Source: Polynucleobacter sp. 73C-SIWE
Lineage (GTDB): Bacteria > Pseudomonadota > Gammaproteobacteria > Burkholderiales > Burkholderiaceae
Length of the DNA: 64,000 bases
NCBI RefSeq assembly: GCF_018882465.1
Contig: NZ_JACVOK010000001.1
Span: 1,134,188 to 1,198,187, forward strand
Reading direction: 5' to 3'
A model generated the notes under the pieces. That model did not search any database. It was not told the origin of the DNA and worked only from the letters and a program-made list of their open reading frames with translations. Below, one piece after another: positions 63,756 to 64,000 of this stretch; position 1 is the first letter of the stretch, and each line of letters opens with the position of its first letter. The position numbers and the translations under genes were made by a program.

Positions 63756-64000
63756 ATGTCCCAAACCCTAAATTCCTCCTCTGGCACTACCCCTGTGGCC
63801 CCCAAGCGCCTCGTGATTGCCTCCCGCGAATCTCGCCTAGCCATGTGGCAGGCGCAGCACCTACAAGCTTGCTTGCAAAAGCTCTATCCGGGCTGTGATG
63901 TCCAGATTCTGGGGATGACCACCCGGGGGGATCAGATTTTGGATAAGGCCTTATCTAAAGTGGGCGGTAAGGGTCTGTTTGTCAAAGAGCTCGAAACGGC
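63756..64000 (+). CDS. hemC: Hydroxymethylbilane synthase, 5' part only
   Basis: The first 81 codons of porphobilinogen deaminase, cut by the window end. After a Ser/Thr/Pro-rich lead of about 16 residues the sequence reads [20 protein letters not shown] and then [20 protein letters not shown] followed by KGLFVKELE, the highly conserved N-terminal domain of HemC. The start at ATG 63756 is the only one in frame before the conserved part; an ATG at 63751 is in another frame. It faces argH head to head. Confidence 0.95.
   Translation, partial: MSQTLNSSSGTTPVAPKRLVIASRESRLAMWQAQHLQACLQKLYPGCDVQILGMTTRGDQILDKALSKVGGKGLFVKELET

Overview
The window looks like a chromosomal segment of a freshwater betaproteobacterium of the family Burkholderiaceae, most like Polynucleobacter. 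The reasons are moderate GC content, very tight gene packing, Bug/TRAP-type transport genes, and gene orders familiar from that order (lptF-lptG opposite pepA-holC, zapA followed by 6S RNA, metG-DUF3460-scpA-panC, yebC-purD-hemF-nadD-rsfS-rlmH-maf-rng). The genus is an inference from protein style and synteny; no database was searched. I saw no phage, transposase, plasmid or CRISPR signature.

Layout. 1-930: end of a dihaem cytochrome c gene and its cytochrome b partner. 1007-2588: a DUF2252 gene bracketed by a tRNA-Lys gene and a 26-bp near-copy of that tRNA's 3' end. 2675-6876: amiC and tsaE, then queG and an AzlCD amino-acid exporter. 6904-12581: a GntR-regulated cluster (FAD/Fe-S 2-hydroxyacid dehydrogenase, class V glyoxylate-type aminotransferase, GlcG/HbpS-like protein) with two matching palindromic operators in the divergent promoter region. 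12588-23104: rhlE, gluQ, dnaE, three LPS-core glycosyltransferases, msbA. 23110-29781: an eight-gene housekeeping operon. 29934-36368: tRNA-Leu, cysB, lptFG, pepA-holC-lgt. 36522-40536: a malonate module (malonyl-CoA decarboxylase, Bug-type binding protein, malonyl-CoA synthetase). 40537-44460: a TSUP permease, 6S RNA, zapA and a btuB-like receptor under a cobalamin riboswitch. 44573-51223: an oxalate module (Crp/Fnr regulator, oxc, frc, a PAS-only protein, a second frc, and a formyltransferase resembling the hydrolase domain of 10-formyl-THF dehydrogenase). 51309-64000: panC, scpA, metG, fdhD, dcd, a Kir-type channel translationally coupled to a basic amino-acid decarboxylase, a TRAP permease pair, argH and the start of hemC.

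How it works together. The accessory modules deal with small organic acids: malonate is activated to malonyl-CoA and decarboxylated to acetyl-CoA; oxalate is activated to oxalyl-CoA by CoA transfer and decarboxylated to formyl-CoA, giving formate; 2-hydroxyacids and glyoxylate are handled by the GntR-controlled cluster; a TRAP permease may import carboxylates. Malonate, oxalate and glyoxylate-type acids are products of humic-matter photolysis, so the set fits a planktonic freshwater life. That ecological reading is inference.

The best candidate for something not well described is the distal half of the oxalate module: a second Frc paralogue with a changed glycine loop, followed after one base by a stand-alone formyltransferase that keeps the catalytic His/Asp of formyl-THF dehydrogenase. 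It could link formyl-CoA to the folate C1 pool. Regulation in the window is also visible directly: two 12-18 bp GntR palindromes, a B12 riboswitch with mutually exclusive downstream helices, an FNR-like box before oxc, and a 6S RNA whose ends run into both neighbouring genes.
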